Below are positions 13,142 through 25,661 of a stretch of DNA of 64,000 bases, in pieces (the stretch's first letter is position 1; the number at the start of each line of letters is the position of its first letter). The DNA lies in assembly GCF_015706575.1 (NCBI RefSeq), contig NW_024037072.1, forward strand, positions 28,645,162 to 28,709,161. The letters are read 5' to 3'. This stretch comes from Patiria miniata. Its lineage: Eukaryota; Echinodermata; Asteroidea; Valvatida; Asterinidae. The notes under the pieces are model-generated. The model ran no database searches, was not told the origin of the DNA, and saw only the letters and a program-made list of their open reading frames with translations. A program made the position numbers and the translations under genes.

Positions 13142-14838
13142 TTAGATCAAGTATTCTTCTAAGCTTGGGGGCTGCAATCCAAAATAATTAGATGTCTCAC
13201 TGCCGTATAAACAGGTATGGCAGTTGGTGAACAGAGCTCCTATTATGTAGTACTTTGCGATTGGCTGCAACAGTAGTTTTAAGTTCTTCTTGAAGTCAAG
13301 AAAAGCCCATAGGGACAGCATCTTTCCAAATCCCCACTCTACACACTCTCTCACACTAGACATCCGCTGATTGTACAGCTGTTGCATTGCGGTGATGTGA
13401 GCCCCTTTAAATGGACCCTGGAGATTATTGTGTATTGGATATGCCGGGTCTCCATATAGGCTGAATGGATTGCCATTGACGTTGTACAGGGGCCTGGCTT
13501 GAAGCTGATCCAGTAGGCCACTCATTCGCAGGAGGGCGCAATCATGTCTGCGGCCTTCCACAGGCCCATACATGTTTGCGATGATTCCACTGGGCAGCAT
13601 GACGGACTGATATTTCAGAGAATGGACTCTTTTGTGTCCATTGTAGCACACACGTTGATTGTGGGTTGGTCTGCACATCGGTCTTACTGTCCCATCAATG
13701 AATCCTATGCAATTATCGAGGGGAGCTCCATGTTGTTGAATGGCATCTGCATATCTCTGCAGCATTACACCTTGCATCCAAGGCTGGTTGATGTCCTGGA
13801 GTAAGTTTTTAAAGCGAGCATGGAGCAAATTGACTGTTTCCTTCACAATGAATGAAAGGGTAGACTTGGGGCGTCCAAAAACTCTCTCAAGGTCAGATAA
13901 TCTGTTAGGATATGCAAATCGTCGAAGTGAGATGCACAGCGCATCCATACCTATAAGACAGGAGGAAAAATAAAAAAGATGAGGTTTACTTTCAAACGTG
14001 CCTTTTTTCTGAATTGCAAATTGTGATTAAATTTTTACATTTTCCGGTTCATTTTTTGTTACTAAGAAATCGCTAATTATTTAAAATGTTAATTTTTGTC
14101 TGGATATAAAGACCACAAATTGTATAATATGACTTTTCATCAAAATCATAATCTGCACTGCAGTTTTGTGAAGAACAATTTACTCACACTTTACACTGCA
14201 TGAAACATGTGAGTCCTAGTAAACTATTTACTGATTTCAGGGACAAAAAATAGCTCCATCAAAACGCTGTTTTATGTTTAGGATGTTTCTCAGTTGCACA
14301 ATCTGAGAGAATCCCAAATGGACCTAAAATGTTCTTAACCCTGACATCCTGTGCACAACCCTATGATTGAAACTGGTCATGCTGCTTATTTGCTGGTCTG
14401 AAAAAAATTATAATTGTTTTCTCAGTACAGTAGGCCAAAATGCTTCAAAATTGTTCCTGCTAAATTTGATTTTTAGAACCCGTTATCGCTTTCTGAAGGC
14501 TGATAAGTCACTGTAGGGGAAAATGAGTGATGTCCATATTTGGAATTATTTCCGAAAGGATGAGTCTGCCTACCTGATGCCACAGTCCGGTTCTGGCATA
14601 TAATTTTATCAGGAATCCCAAATGCTGCACAGAGCCGATGAAGATTTTCACGGTCAAAACGAAACATATCCAGACACTGGTCATCTGTCAAAGCTTCCAA
14701 AGAAAACTTAGGTAAGGTAGGTTCATATGTTACTCTTCCTGTCGTAGTGCTAGCACCGGATTCGAGTAATAAAAACACAGTTTCTTCGTCATTTTCCTCT
14801 AAAGCCATGAACATGACATCGTCGATGGAGGCTGCCAT
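13142..14838 (-). CDS. PIF/Harbinger transposase (HARBI1-like)
   Basis: Two exons on the minus strand, 14838-14574 and 13950-13142, join as G|GT to 357 codons plus stop; HARBI1-type proteins are about 350 residues. The protein cuts and rejoins element ends with an RNase H-like DDE domain. The catalytic triad is visible: Asp174 in FIDGT, Asp225 in RRHDCALL and Glu293 in VRECVEWGFGKM. Family signatures YNGHKRVHSLKYQ and GDPAYPI are present. Residues 100-130 (LSDLERVFGRPKSTLSFIV) resemble the helix-turn-helix. The N-terminal exon holds the DQCLDMFRFDRENLHRLCAA segment. Splice sites are canonical (CATCAG|GTAGGC, CTTATAG). All key residues are present, so it may be active or only recently silenced. 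A domesticated host HARBI1 is unlikely because it lies inside terminal repeats beside the Myb-like partner. Confidence 0.92.
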
Positions 14839-15054
14839 TTTGGATTTTACTCGACTGTCATAGCGCCACCAATGACGGTCGATGTTCGGATTGCGAAATA
14901 AGCTGTGAACGTTTACGCGTACGGATAGCTAAAACGTACGCGTACGCGTATCTGTCGCATGCGAAACCTCTCTATTGACCTTGGTTATTATTGTTTGGTC
15001 AGTGTATTATCGTATTGTGCGCTACGTAATTTCTGTACACAGCCAGACTCAAAG

Positions 15055-18000
15055 ATGGCGCTGTGCGAAACTCTGCCAACCTGTTTACTGATGTACACCG
15101 CTGCAGTAATTCTGCCCGTTGTGGTCTGTATTTTCGGTGTATGTGTTATTTACCTGCACTACGTGCATCTCAAGTACGCCCATATCCCATCACCACCGAG
15201 GGATGGGTAAGTCAGTATTCGTAACGGTTAATCAACGTAGGCCTATTCGGACGACACGTACGTCAAATTCAAAGCCTATACATGCATATATTTCAACAGA
15301 TGAATCACATCAAGGCCAGATGAAAAAAAATACGGATTGGACAATGACTATAGCCTCGATCAGGGGGCCAAACCGAAGTGACAGCGATTTGTTGGCGACT
15401 GGCTATATATGGGCTGTGTAAGCCCTTACGATACAATGTATTATGGTGATAATTGAGAGGATAACTGTACTAATAGAAAGTTCATGGTTCAAAATGTGCA
15501 AATATACGGTGCTTTCATGTTAGATAAACAATGAATTAATTAGCATGCATGATGCAGCAGTTAGTTGAGGGTTATACCGCAGTATATACAGAGTCTGGAG
15601 TGGCTTTCCATACTTATGTTGAGTTTCTTTGATACTTTTTTTGTCACGAGATGACACCATCCTCACGGTAAGATGTCGACATCCTTAGATAATTGATCAC
15701 TGGATAATCATGACCTAAAACTGAATGTCGACATCATACGAAAGGGCCTCATTTTATTGTTTTAAAGAATACCCCCATAAATTTAGGTTATAGCAGAAAT
15801 ATAACGCAAGGCTACAGCTTCAAACCCAGTCTGGCCCCTCCGGTTCTTATGCATTTTATTAATGGCCAATTTTAAAAATATAGTATTACATATTTCAAAA
15901 TGAAACGGCGTTTTCCACTTTCTAGAAATGCAAACTTTTCGTTAGTTCATGTTCGAACTTGTAATTAGCTGTGTGACGCATTGTTTGCATTCATTGCTTT
16001 CAATCTGATATCCATTAGTAACTGAACCTAATTATGTTCATCCCCGTGGTTGCCAACATCTGACGTTGTGACTTTTTGCCCCTGAGCGTTCGTTGACCCC
16101 GAAAGTGAAGTAAATTCCAAAAATGAATCAAAACTGAAATGATAAGACATCTCTAGACGTCAACATCCTGGTTAAGGACATTAATTATCCCATGATAAAT
16201 GTATCTTGGGATGTCGTCATACCGTGATATCAGGATCTCAACATTTTAGTATGGTTGGCACCCCTGCTTCGTATAGGCTTCAATACTTGATACTAGGGAT
16301 AATACTCAATAATAGGAATGTATAGCAATTAATCTGTGGGTATTTGGGAGTTGCATGAAGTTAACGCAACACATTCGTCAACTTATTAATGAGAACTAGA
16401 TATCCTAGGAATGGCTCACATGCGTAGCCAAGATGTTTAGATCAAAGGATATTCACTTTGTCCAAAATCGGCACAGCCATGGTTTAATTATGATCTCAGC
16501 TGTACTAGATCATGTTCATTTTGCTTCTCCTCAGGTTTTTTCTTGGACATGCGACAACTTTTTACAGAAACATGAATAAGGGCACCCCATTTGCGGAAGC
16601 CTTTCTAGACATGTAAGTAGGTAACTGACACTTTCCCATTAACAATATAGCCTACTTACGGGCACATTTGGAACAAAAATTCAATGAGGGTTAAGTACAG
16701 ATCAAAACAGCCAACCTAAAAATTCCGTCTGGGTCTAATTTAGAAGGATAGGGTCAACTAAACCAGGGAAAACCTTAAAACGAAACAACCGTTGATGATG
16801 CACTCATGAAGTAGCTGAATAACTAATTGGCAGGACCCTGTTGATGATTGATGTAGAGAGATCTGGTGTGATGAAATTGGAGGGACCTGGGATTGATGAA
16901 ATGGGTGAGACCTGAGAAACTATCGATTTGGAAGGACCTGGGAACGATGGAAGTGGAGAGACCCTGGTGTGATATAAAAAGAGGGATCCGGGAATGATAT
17001 AATGGGTGAGACCTGGGAAACTATCGATTTGGAAGGACCTGGGAACGATGGATGTGGAGCGAACTGGTGCGATATAATAGGAGGGATCTGGGAAAGATAT
17101 AATGGGTGAGACCTGGGAAATTATTCATTTGGAAGGACCTGGGAACGATGGAAGTGGAGAGACTCTGGTGTGATATAAAAGGAGGGATCTGGGAATGATA
17201 TAATGGGTGAGACCTGGGAAATTATCCATTTGGAAGGACCTAGGAACGATTTATGTGGAGATACCTGGTGTGATTGAATAGGAGGGATCTGGATAATGAT
17301 CGGATTGGAAGGACATCTTGGACTCGCGTAGTTACAATTCTAAGAATGCAATGTCTATACCTGTTGAGTTATTTTTATTTCACTATTTCTGGTCTTTCAG
17401 GTCAATTGAGTGCGGCCCAGTTATGGTTGCTTTTTTTTTGCACCTACCCATTGTGCAAGTGAGCGATACAGGAGCTGTCAAGGTATTCATTCCAAACGTT
17501 GAGAGCTAAATGTCGTTGCGGACGTCATTCTTTGACTGGCATTTAGCTCATGCCTGCATGTGCACTATTTTAAAACATGGACATTGCTTTCCGCTCAGAT
17601 CTTCTGCCAATCAATTTGACATATCAATTAAGACGCAGTTATTTTGACGTCAAAAGTTCGTATCTACGCCCACCCCCACAGCATGATTCCTATGGCAGAT
17701 GATAGCCCAAAACGGTTCAATTACACTATATTCCAATAAATCAAGTCAAAATATAGCCTCCAATCTATTAAAGGAAAAAAAAACAACATTTGCAAACATC
17801 GGAAAATAAAACTACCACGTTGTTACGAAATACCTTACTAGGATGTTGGTAAATGACATAGGTTAAGCATCCTGTAAAATTATGGCACCTGATGTGAAGC
17901 CATTTTCAAGAAAATGGTATATTTGTATACATTTCCAACGCTGGTCTCCCGACCACCGTTGGAAAAACCTAACTATTTTTCAATTACTGCTCCAAATTTA

Positions 18001-21000
18001 CCATTTCTTTTTTTAGTCTAAATTTTTTTTTTGCTAGCTATTGGTTCCATGTTCATGAACGGGTTGCATGCCAGCTAGACTGGTTCCCTTACCGTACAAT
18101 TTCCCAGTATTTTTTTTATCCATTTCATCTTTAGTGGAGTCAGGGAACCAGGCTACTTGAATCTTTTTGTTTTTCTTGGTTTTTCCAGCATTTTCGAACA
18201 CAAAACTTCAAACATGTCAGTGTAACAATATTTGATCTATTATACTAACCCCCCAAATAGTTCATTTCTGAAAATTACAGCAAAAGCCAATGATGTACAT
18301 TCCCTTTAAACCTTTATTGCAAATTAATGGAGTAAATACAGCTTATAATGCGATAGGCCATGCCAATGACAACCTATATACTGAGTAGCCAATTTGGCAA
18401 TGGATCAATCGATACAATTTTTCAAGCTAAGGGTCTTTGTGTTAGTGCATTCTAGCTTCTTAATGCATGTTACAAAAATGAAGAGCTAGTTTTCGCAATA
18501 AGACAAATACGCCTGAAGGAGAGTAACGAGTGCAGTGCATAAAATGGGTCCAATTTGAAGGGCATGGGGCATTTTCTAGAGGAGACACCAAGTGGGTTTT
18601 TAAAAAGGAGTCCATTATTGCTCAAGCCTCGATTAGGGGCCGTGCTCCCCTCCTGCCCTATATAGGCAGGTTACTGCATGCAAAATATGTTAGTAGGTGT
18701 AATCTAGCCTTCTGGTTGGCCAGGAGGCTCTTAAAGGAAAGACACATTTTAGAGTTTCAAATGCTAGATAATGTTGCTGACATTGTCGTTTTAATTATGT
18801 TTTTATTAAATGATTTCGGAAGGAGATTTTGCTGAGCAGCGCCCATTTCAAGCCCCGTTTTACATACAGTGTTTTCAGCAAAGTCTTTGGAGCCCGCTTC
18901 CTGGGATCGGGTCTCGTGTCCCAATTGGATTCAGCAAAGCATGACAAAGTACGAGCCATGCTCAACCCCGTGTTCACACGAAAGTAAGTAATTTTTGCTA
19001 CTATTTTTCTTATAGGGCCAATGAAGTGAATTTTTCTGAGGAGCTATTTTGTGAAACTTCTACTCTTAAATTTATGAAAACTTGGGGTAGTTTTCCATGC
19101 TTTTCCGGACAACCGAGGGCGCTGTTGTTGTGATGTCATTTCAGGAAGACATTCAATTTAGGTGTTTTCTGTTCAAACTGTGAACCCAAAAATGTGTTCA
19201 TTGAAAACATTTTTGAGAAAAGTTTGCTCATTGGCTTACTGCCAAGTTCCGACACAACGAACCACAAAGAAAAGAATAATTTACGACAGCGAAATATCCA
19301 AAATTTTGGCAACTTTAGGTGCTGAATCTAGCTGTAACGTTGAGGTATATCTGCCTGAAATGAAATCACATGATTGCTCATGAATATGAAAAAATTGCAT
19401 TAGCATAAACACCAAAAAAGGCACCAAAATACCCTTGAAAATGGCAAAATAAAAATATGAAAATAGAGATAAAATGGACACAAAGGTGCATTTTCGATAA
19501 TTGCATTAACAAAAATACATTGCATGGACCCTTAAATTAAAAAAAAATCCCATGGAAAGCAACTATATACCGAATTGAATTAATTTTTTTCGGGCATGTT
19601 GTCATTCCAAAAAACACATCAGTTATTTGTAAATAAACGATGACACAAAATGACATATTCTTGGCTATGTAACATCCCTGTTTTAATTTCGAGTGTTTTC
19701 CTAAAAATCCATAAATAATTAAAATGCAAATAATCTGACTTTACCCAAAATTGGTCTCATTAATCGAATTTACCTTGAAATAAGTATGTCATATTGGCGA
19801 ATTAGGAAGCAGATGTTCCCCGTACATTGTTTAATAGGTAAACGATTATTAGTGTACAATGCCTCAGCACTGGGCTAGGAGTATTAACTGGGTAAGCTGA
19901 TCACAATTTTCGTATCATCCTAGTCGTAGTAGCATTTCCACTGGGATGTCAAGATGGTTGACTGTGTATAAGGATAAGTATTTTCTTGTGTAGGTATTTA
20001 GCAACCTTTGCGGAGCAGTTCAATGCAGGGGCAGAGACACTGATTGAGAAACTAAGCCAGAAGGCTGATGGGAAGACGGAGGTCGCCATGTTGGATGAGT
20101 TTAATAGAACCACACTGGATGTCATTGCTAAGGTATGACTCGATCATCATCAATAGGAATATTTATACTATGTGCATTCGTTTTTCGTTCGAAGCAACAA
20201 TTAGTTGCTCAAACTTTTAAGTAGAGTGCATAACAATTAACCTGTTGAAGGTTCAGTTCAGTGTCTATACTATATATTTTTTAGAAAACTGAGAAAACAT
20301 TGCACAATTTGTTTGGTCTCGTATAAACAGGACTTTGTTGGCACTGCACGTAAAAAGTGTATACACACGGGCACACTGTTTGAAAACCTTCATTTACTGT
20401 TTTCTTTCGATTGAAACCATTTGTTGCTGAAACAAAAATCACAGGGTGTTTGGATATTGGGGGGTGACCGACCGACGCCATCTTGCCTGACTGCAATATT
20501 TTGCCGCGACGCGCGGCCGTACCACTGCGTGTACATAGTACAAATCCCCTGGTGTACATACGGCACACACAAGAACAGTGCGCGTCAACCAGCTAAAATG
20601 GGACGTCGTTGCCAGGTAAAAGGGCGCCCTCTTTCGTTGGCGCACGGAGTCCATGGTGACGACTAGCGCTCAGTGCAAACCATGAATGATGATGTAAAAA
20701 GGAATAATAACGAAATTGAGTAAAAACGTAAAATGATTTAAATGGGTATTTTTGCGTTCCCATTACCAGGTGGCGTTCGGAATGGAACTGAATTGCACGA
20801 TGGATGAAAATACCCCATTCAACAAGGCCATAACCTTGGCTCTTCAGGGAATGAGTACCACTTTCCAATCGACTCTAGCCACTGTAAGTTTACGCATGCA
20901 GGTTGTTGTCAAAGTTCCATTATTGCCCGGGGAGCTTGAAATGGTTGGAAGAAAGGAAAATGGTTAAATGGTATAGACCATTCCAAGCACGCTAGCTCTG

Positions 21001-24000
21001 ATCATTCATACGGTGGCCCCCATCAATGGCGAAAGAATTTCGCCTGCTATTTTAAATAGCAACTGTCCCACGATGGATAAATATTACTGAGCACAAGCTG
21101 TCACAATGCTTTCGCCGTTGGAGGGGGCCGCCGTGAGGGTACAGTGATAGCGTGCTCGGAATGGTATGATGTGCTGATGTGGTTTGACTTAAACAAAGCT
21201 CTTTCCAACCATTCCAAGTTATTGAGCTTATATGCGTTACACAGGGGTTTTCTTTGTTATTCTTATGCATGCGTGCATGGCACAAACGTTTTACTCATGC
21301 CTATCTGCTAGCCATACAAAACCACTGCCCTCTAACGTTACCTTAACAAATCAGGTCTATAGCGTTCTGCAGCGCAGTACATACTTCCAACTGAACACAA
21401 AAGTATCGATTCACATTGTATTCAAAATTTGTTATAACTTTCTTGTTTGGATGAAAGATCCAAAGTACAAAGTACATTACTCACTTTATTCCTTCGGTAT
21501 ACACCAGTTCAGTCCTCTACCATCTGCCCGCAAATTTCGTCAGGACGTCCGAGACAGCATCAAGTTACTTCGGGAGACTGGCCGTCAGTGCATCGAGCAG
21601 AAACAGCGTGCCATCGAGAGACACGAGGAGGTCCCTGACGATATCCTGACGCAGATCATAAAGCAATCCATGCAGCTTGAGGAGAAGGACCAGTTACAGA
21701 TGGAGGAAATCATTGATGAATTCGTAACACTTTTCTTTGCTGGTAAGAATCTAAGGTGTAAATTCGGAATTGCAATTCTTTTATTGGTAAGAACAGTGAT
21801 AGAAACCCCTGCTAATAAAATGCAGGCTATTCTCATGAAATATTAGTTGAAAGGCAATATGAAACTTTGTTTCGGAGATATATCGGTTGACAATATTGTA
21901 ACTTTCTTGGCTTTCCACATTACGCTAATCGTTTACGTACATGTATATTCCTTCTCTTCCAAGAGAATTGTCCCTGTGGTCCCAATAACACGAGGTCATA
22001 TACAGAACTCTACCCGGCACGAATGCCCCTCTATCGAAACAAGCCTTATCGTCCCACCCTAGCGAATGACTTTAATGGCTTTGATTATAATTTTTATTTT
22101 GTGGTAGGCCAAGAGACAACGGCTAACCTTCTTAGCTTCTGCCTGGTTGAACTCGGGAATCATCCGGAAATCATGCACAGGTCCGGTTGAAACTTTTCGT
22201 TTCTCTTCAATACAGCTTATGTTATTTCATTTTGACAACATTTGAGACAGAAAGCCAAGGAAGAACTGAATAGTCAGAGAGGTTGTTTTACGAGAGCCAG
22301 TTTCGCCATTTTGTAAATATTATAGATTGTTTCATAATCTGTAGGCCCTAAACATTTTTTGTTGTCATCGGAGGCATTCAGTTTGTTTGTTAGTGGTCTG
22401 AGTACATATTTCCACGACACGTGCAACAAACCGTTATGCGTTGGTTCTGCAATAGCTATAATTTAAATTTGTTTTAGGATGCTACACAACGCCCAACTGT
22501 ATTAATGACGATATAGGTGAGAAGTTGCATGCATGCTTATCGTGGTTGGTGTTTACACTCCACAGATTACGGACTGAGATCGAAGCTGTCATGGGAGACA
22601 AAGACCGTCTTGAGATGAGTGACGTTGGCAAACTAACCTACACGATGCAGGTTGGGAATCTTAATATCTCAAAACCTCACGCATGGGTGGAAGCTTATCA
22701 TAATCACCGCAAACGGCAGAGAAAGGCTGAATTGAATTCATTACGGACAGGGTAGTTAATAAGCATAAATTTCATTAATAAATCACATCCAGATCACCCA
22801 AATTCACATCCTCCTCCGCAATTACATCTAGAATGAACTCTTATCACAACCTGTTACCCTTGATGTGATTTCGGACTGTAACAGGTGAATCCAATTTAAT
22901 AGATGAGAATTTGATCAATACAAAAACACTTGTCCCACCTGATTGCGCCCTCCGATTGTATCCTGTATAGACTATAGGACCCCAAATGACCTTATAGTTG
23001 GGTTGTCACAGCACTTTTGGACGGTTTAAGTCCAAAAAATCTTTTGCCATGGGAAAAAAGGATTACCTCAGAGAGCTACGTCTAAATATGTTGTTAGCTA
23101 GCCGCTTGAAATCCCCCTGTAATGTTTTGACTAGGTTTTTGCTTAAGTAGGCTCAGTGTGTCCCTTCTCAGAATTTGGAGAAGAAAGCTTTGTCAGTTAA
23201 GAGAAGGTTATAACAAAGGCTATAAATCTCACCTTAAATATCCCCAAATATCTAGAATATAGTTTCCTTCATCTTATAGGTTTTAAAGGAGACCCTCAGG
23301 CTATGGCCCCCAGTAACTGGAGCGATACGGGAGCTAGGTCATGACGTGACCGTCAGAGGCTACCATTTACCAGCGGGAACCACTGTATCTGTGAGTCGCC
23401 CTCTTTTGGTTGTGATCGTCTTTTCATGCACTTTAAAAATGTGGCACTTTGTCAATGTTGTTTTAATTGTCTCGCTTCGCCTCCCAACTGCACTCGGTTT
23501 ATTTTTGTTGACTTTCTGGTATATGCCAGTTCGTAATTATTATAGCAACATATTGATTGGATCAAGTAAATTGGAAAGGGGTGTAATACACAGGCAACGT
23601 GTTGACAAGCGAAGGTCTCCATTCAACCTATATCCATCCTTTCATCACCACATGCAACAGAGATGCACAACTAGTTAAACCCTTTCCCTTCTGGGTCACT
23701 TTCAAATTCTCTGAGTTTCCCTGTTTAACTCATTGTCATGAATTCAGAGTGGCTAGGAACCCTGTGTTATTATTGCCACAAACCCATAAAGGTAGAATAT
23801 CCCTATGATAGTCCATGTAATAGAACCTGGCCCTGGCGAAGCCAACCGTGGTCTATGATACGTAAACAGGCGATTAATTATGCAACGAGACTGCGTATGA
23901 CATCGGGAAAACTGACCAATCAGCAGGCACCTTCTGTACGCGCGCAATTCGAGCTCCCCGCGTGCGCAAACATCATCGTGGATGAGTAGCATTTTTGTAC

Positions 24001-25441
24001 AAGTTGTTGTATTACAAAAACGCGGCATCGAAATTGACCAATCACAATCTTTGTCCTGATTTTGGAATGAAATGACGTCACGCATGCTTAGATATATCAG
24101 ATGTTAGACAGGAGACTGGCTCTGTGGATAATGGTTGATACTCCGACTACATGATCGCTGGCCAGTTGAGTTTCATAAACGTATCTTTGCAGGCACACCT
24201 GCAAATGAATATAAACTCTGTGCTATCAATAATGAAAACATTTGATATTTTTTCTACATGAAGATGAACACTTACTGCATGGCGAGAATGGAGGAATTCT
24301 TCGAAAATCCAATGCAGTTTGATCCTGATCGCTTCAAGGCCAGCGACGACAAGTAAGACAAATTGAAAGGAGTTTTAATCGTGTCATTGTCACAGCCGAC
24401 TATGTCCACCCTGTCTCAAGTCAGATTAATGACACTCCAAAATGAACAGTGTTAAAGGCATTTCTTTGCGATTGTTCTCACCAACTTGTGACCTGACTTG
24501 GACACATGACTTGTGAATTGACATGTGACTGACTTGTGATTGGCTGGGTCACTTGGACGAAAAGAATACTGTGCCGGCATCCATCCAATGCTTGTGGAAG
24601 TGTTTTAAATATACCAATATCTTTAAAAAAAATAATAATAATAATAGAAAACTTGCCTAAATTAAGTTGAAATACTTGAAGATATTTGTTTCTTTCCTTA
24701 TCCTCTATTGTAGGGAATAACCTTGGAATATTTGTTTCTGTCATGGATATTTCAGTGGATATAATAATGATTTATAATAATTCTTAAAACAAATTTCGGA
24801 GTATTCAATTGCGAACTTCTTGCATTTAATTTGCAACGCTAGGCAATTCCATCCCCGATCTTTTGCTTAAATGTGGGCATCGTGAATTCTGGAGCTTGAA
24901 CTTCTTGACAAAACAAGTCGTGTTGAAGTAATACCAATATTTAACTAGATGAATTTGTGGTTAATAAACATCGAGGTTCGAGCGATACTATGGGAAAGTC
25001 TTTGTTTTGCGTGGGGCCTCCAACACTCCTTTGGCCCAGGGCCTTCCACAACCTTATTCCGGCCCCGGGAGAAAATACATTTTGAACTTACCGTTTCAAG
25101 TTTTGGTTGTGATTTTGTTTCAGACCACTGTATGCCTACTTTCCGTTCTCCATGGGATCTCGAAACTGCATTGGTCAACAATTTGCAATGGTAAGATTAT
25201 TCTTGAATGACACCCTGACATAATCGAAGAAGCTGCTTTCGATTTTATTTTGAAAAAAAAACGCTGTTCTCTTTTTGTTCTGTCGCTTCTTCAGATCGAG
25301 GCCCGTATCCTTCTAGCGAGACTTCTGCACAGGTTCCACTTTGACCTGGTGCCTGGCCAGGGCTACGGCATCAAGGACGAAGTCACGCTGAAGCCGTCGG
25401 GACGATGTAGAAATTACATACGGCTGGTGGAAGAATCTTAG
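15055..25441 (+). CDS. CYP46A1: Cytochrome P450 family 46 (cholesterol 24-hydroxylase-like)
   Basis: Thirteen exons: 15055-15206, 16535-16612, 17401-17482, 18823-18983, 19994-20132, 20770-20883, 21508-21742, 22108-22180, 22566-22650, 23280-23390, 24264-24352, 25124-25190, 25295-25441. They join in frame to 510 residues (human CYP46A1: 500). The vertebrate enzyme is an ER membrane mono-oxygenase that 24-hydroxylates cholesterol; the substrate here is inferred. Residues 10-33 form the membrane anchor, followed by the hinge IPSPPRDGFFLGH. AGQETT (320-325) is the I-helix oxygen-activation motif, KETLR (376-380) the ExxR pair, FDPDRF the meander motif, and FSMGSRNCIG (448-457) the haem loop with Cys455. 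VFGARFLGSGLVSQ and EEVPDDILTQI match the family closely. Exon 4 has an unusual acceptor (TTTCGGAAG), chosen because it restores phase and alignment. The Harbinger element ends about 80 bp before the ATG. Confidence 0.95.
16845..17320. repeat. Minisatellite in CYP46A1 intron 2 of the model (between exons 2 and 3)
   Basis: About four to five tandem units of roughly 100 bp, each containing GGGTGAGACCTGGGAAA, TTTGGAAGGACCTGGGAACG and a GGTGTGATATAA-like segment. Within a unit a 20-26 bp sub-repeat (GGAGGGATCTGGGAATGAT type) recurs, so the array has two-level periodicity. The strand is strongly purine-rich. It ends about 80 bp before the acceptor of exon 3. Confidence 0.85.
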
Positions 25442-25655
25442 TACTGGTGAAAGCGCCATCAACCGTCAAGAAGAGCACAGGGGAATATATTGCCCCTGTA
25501 AGTCACTCTATTACACGTTCATCTCTTGGTGGTTTTTTTTTGGGGGGGGGGGGGGGAATGTTCTTTAATACTGAGATTGTCATTTGTAGCACATGTACTA
25601 AATCACGATGATGAAAAATACATTTACACAGAAAAGGTTTATGTTAGGGAAGTGC

Positions 25656-25661
25656 AATAAA
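25656..25661 (+). promoter_or_regulatory. Candidate polyadenylation signal of CYP46A1
   Basis: AATAAA lies about 215 bp past the CYP46A1 stop codon and is the first such hexamer found downstream. The intervening 3' UTR contains a G run near 25541. There is no transcript support. Confidence 0.4.

Larger units (their letters stand above)
9662..14972. mobile_element. PIF/Harbinger DNA transposon, apparently autonomous
   Basis: About 5.3 kb bounded by inverted repeats. The left end reads GGGAGGTTTCGCATGCGA and the right end is the complement of GAGAGGTTTCGCATGCGA; subterminal GGATACG-like words and CG-rich blocks are on both sides. It carries the two genes usual for the superfamily: a SANT/Myb-like DNA-binding protein on + (10513-11916) and a DDE transposase on - (13142-14838), transcribed convergently. 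Both have intact frames and clean introns, which suggests a young insertion. TTA precedes the left end and TAT follows the right, so the expected 3-bp duplication is not exact. A 370-bp MITE (12639-13008) sits between the genes. Confidence 0.88.

Noticed and set aside
18530-18835. 101-codon open frame in the CYP46A1 gene
   Set aside because: It is in a different frame from the P450 exon that begins at 18823 and has no similarity to the family.
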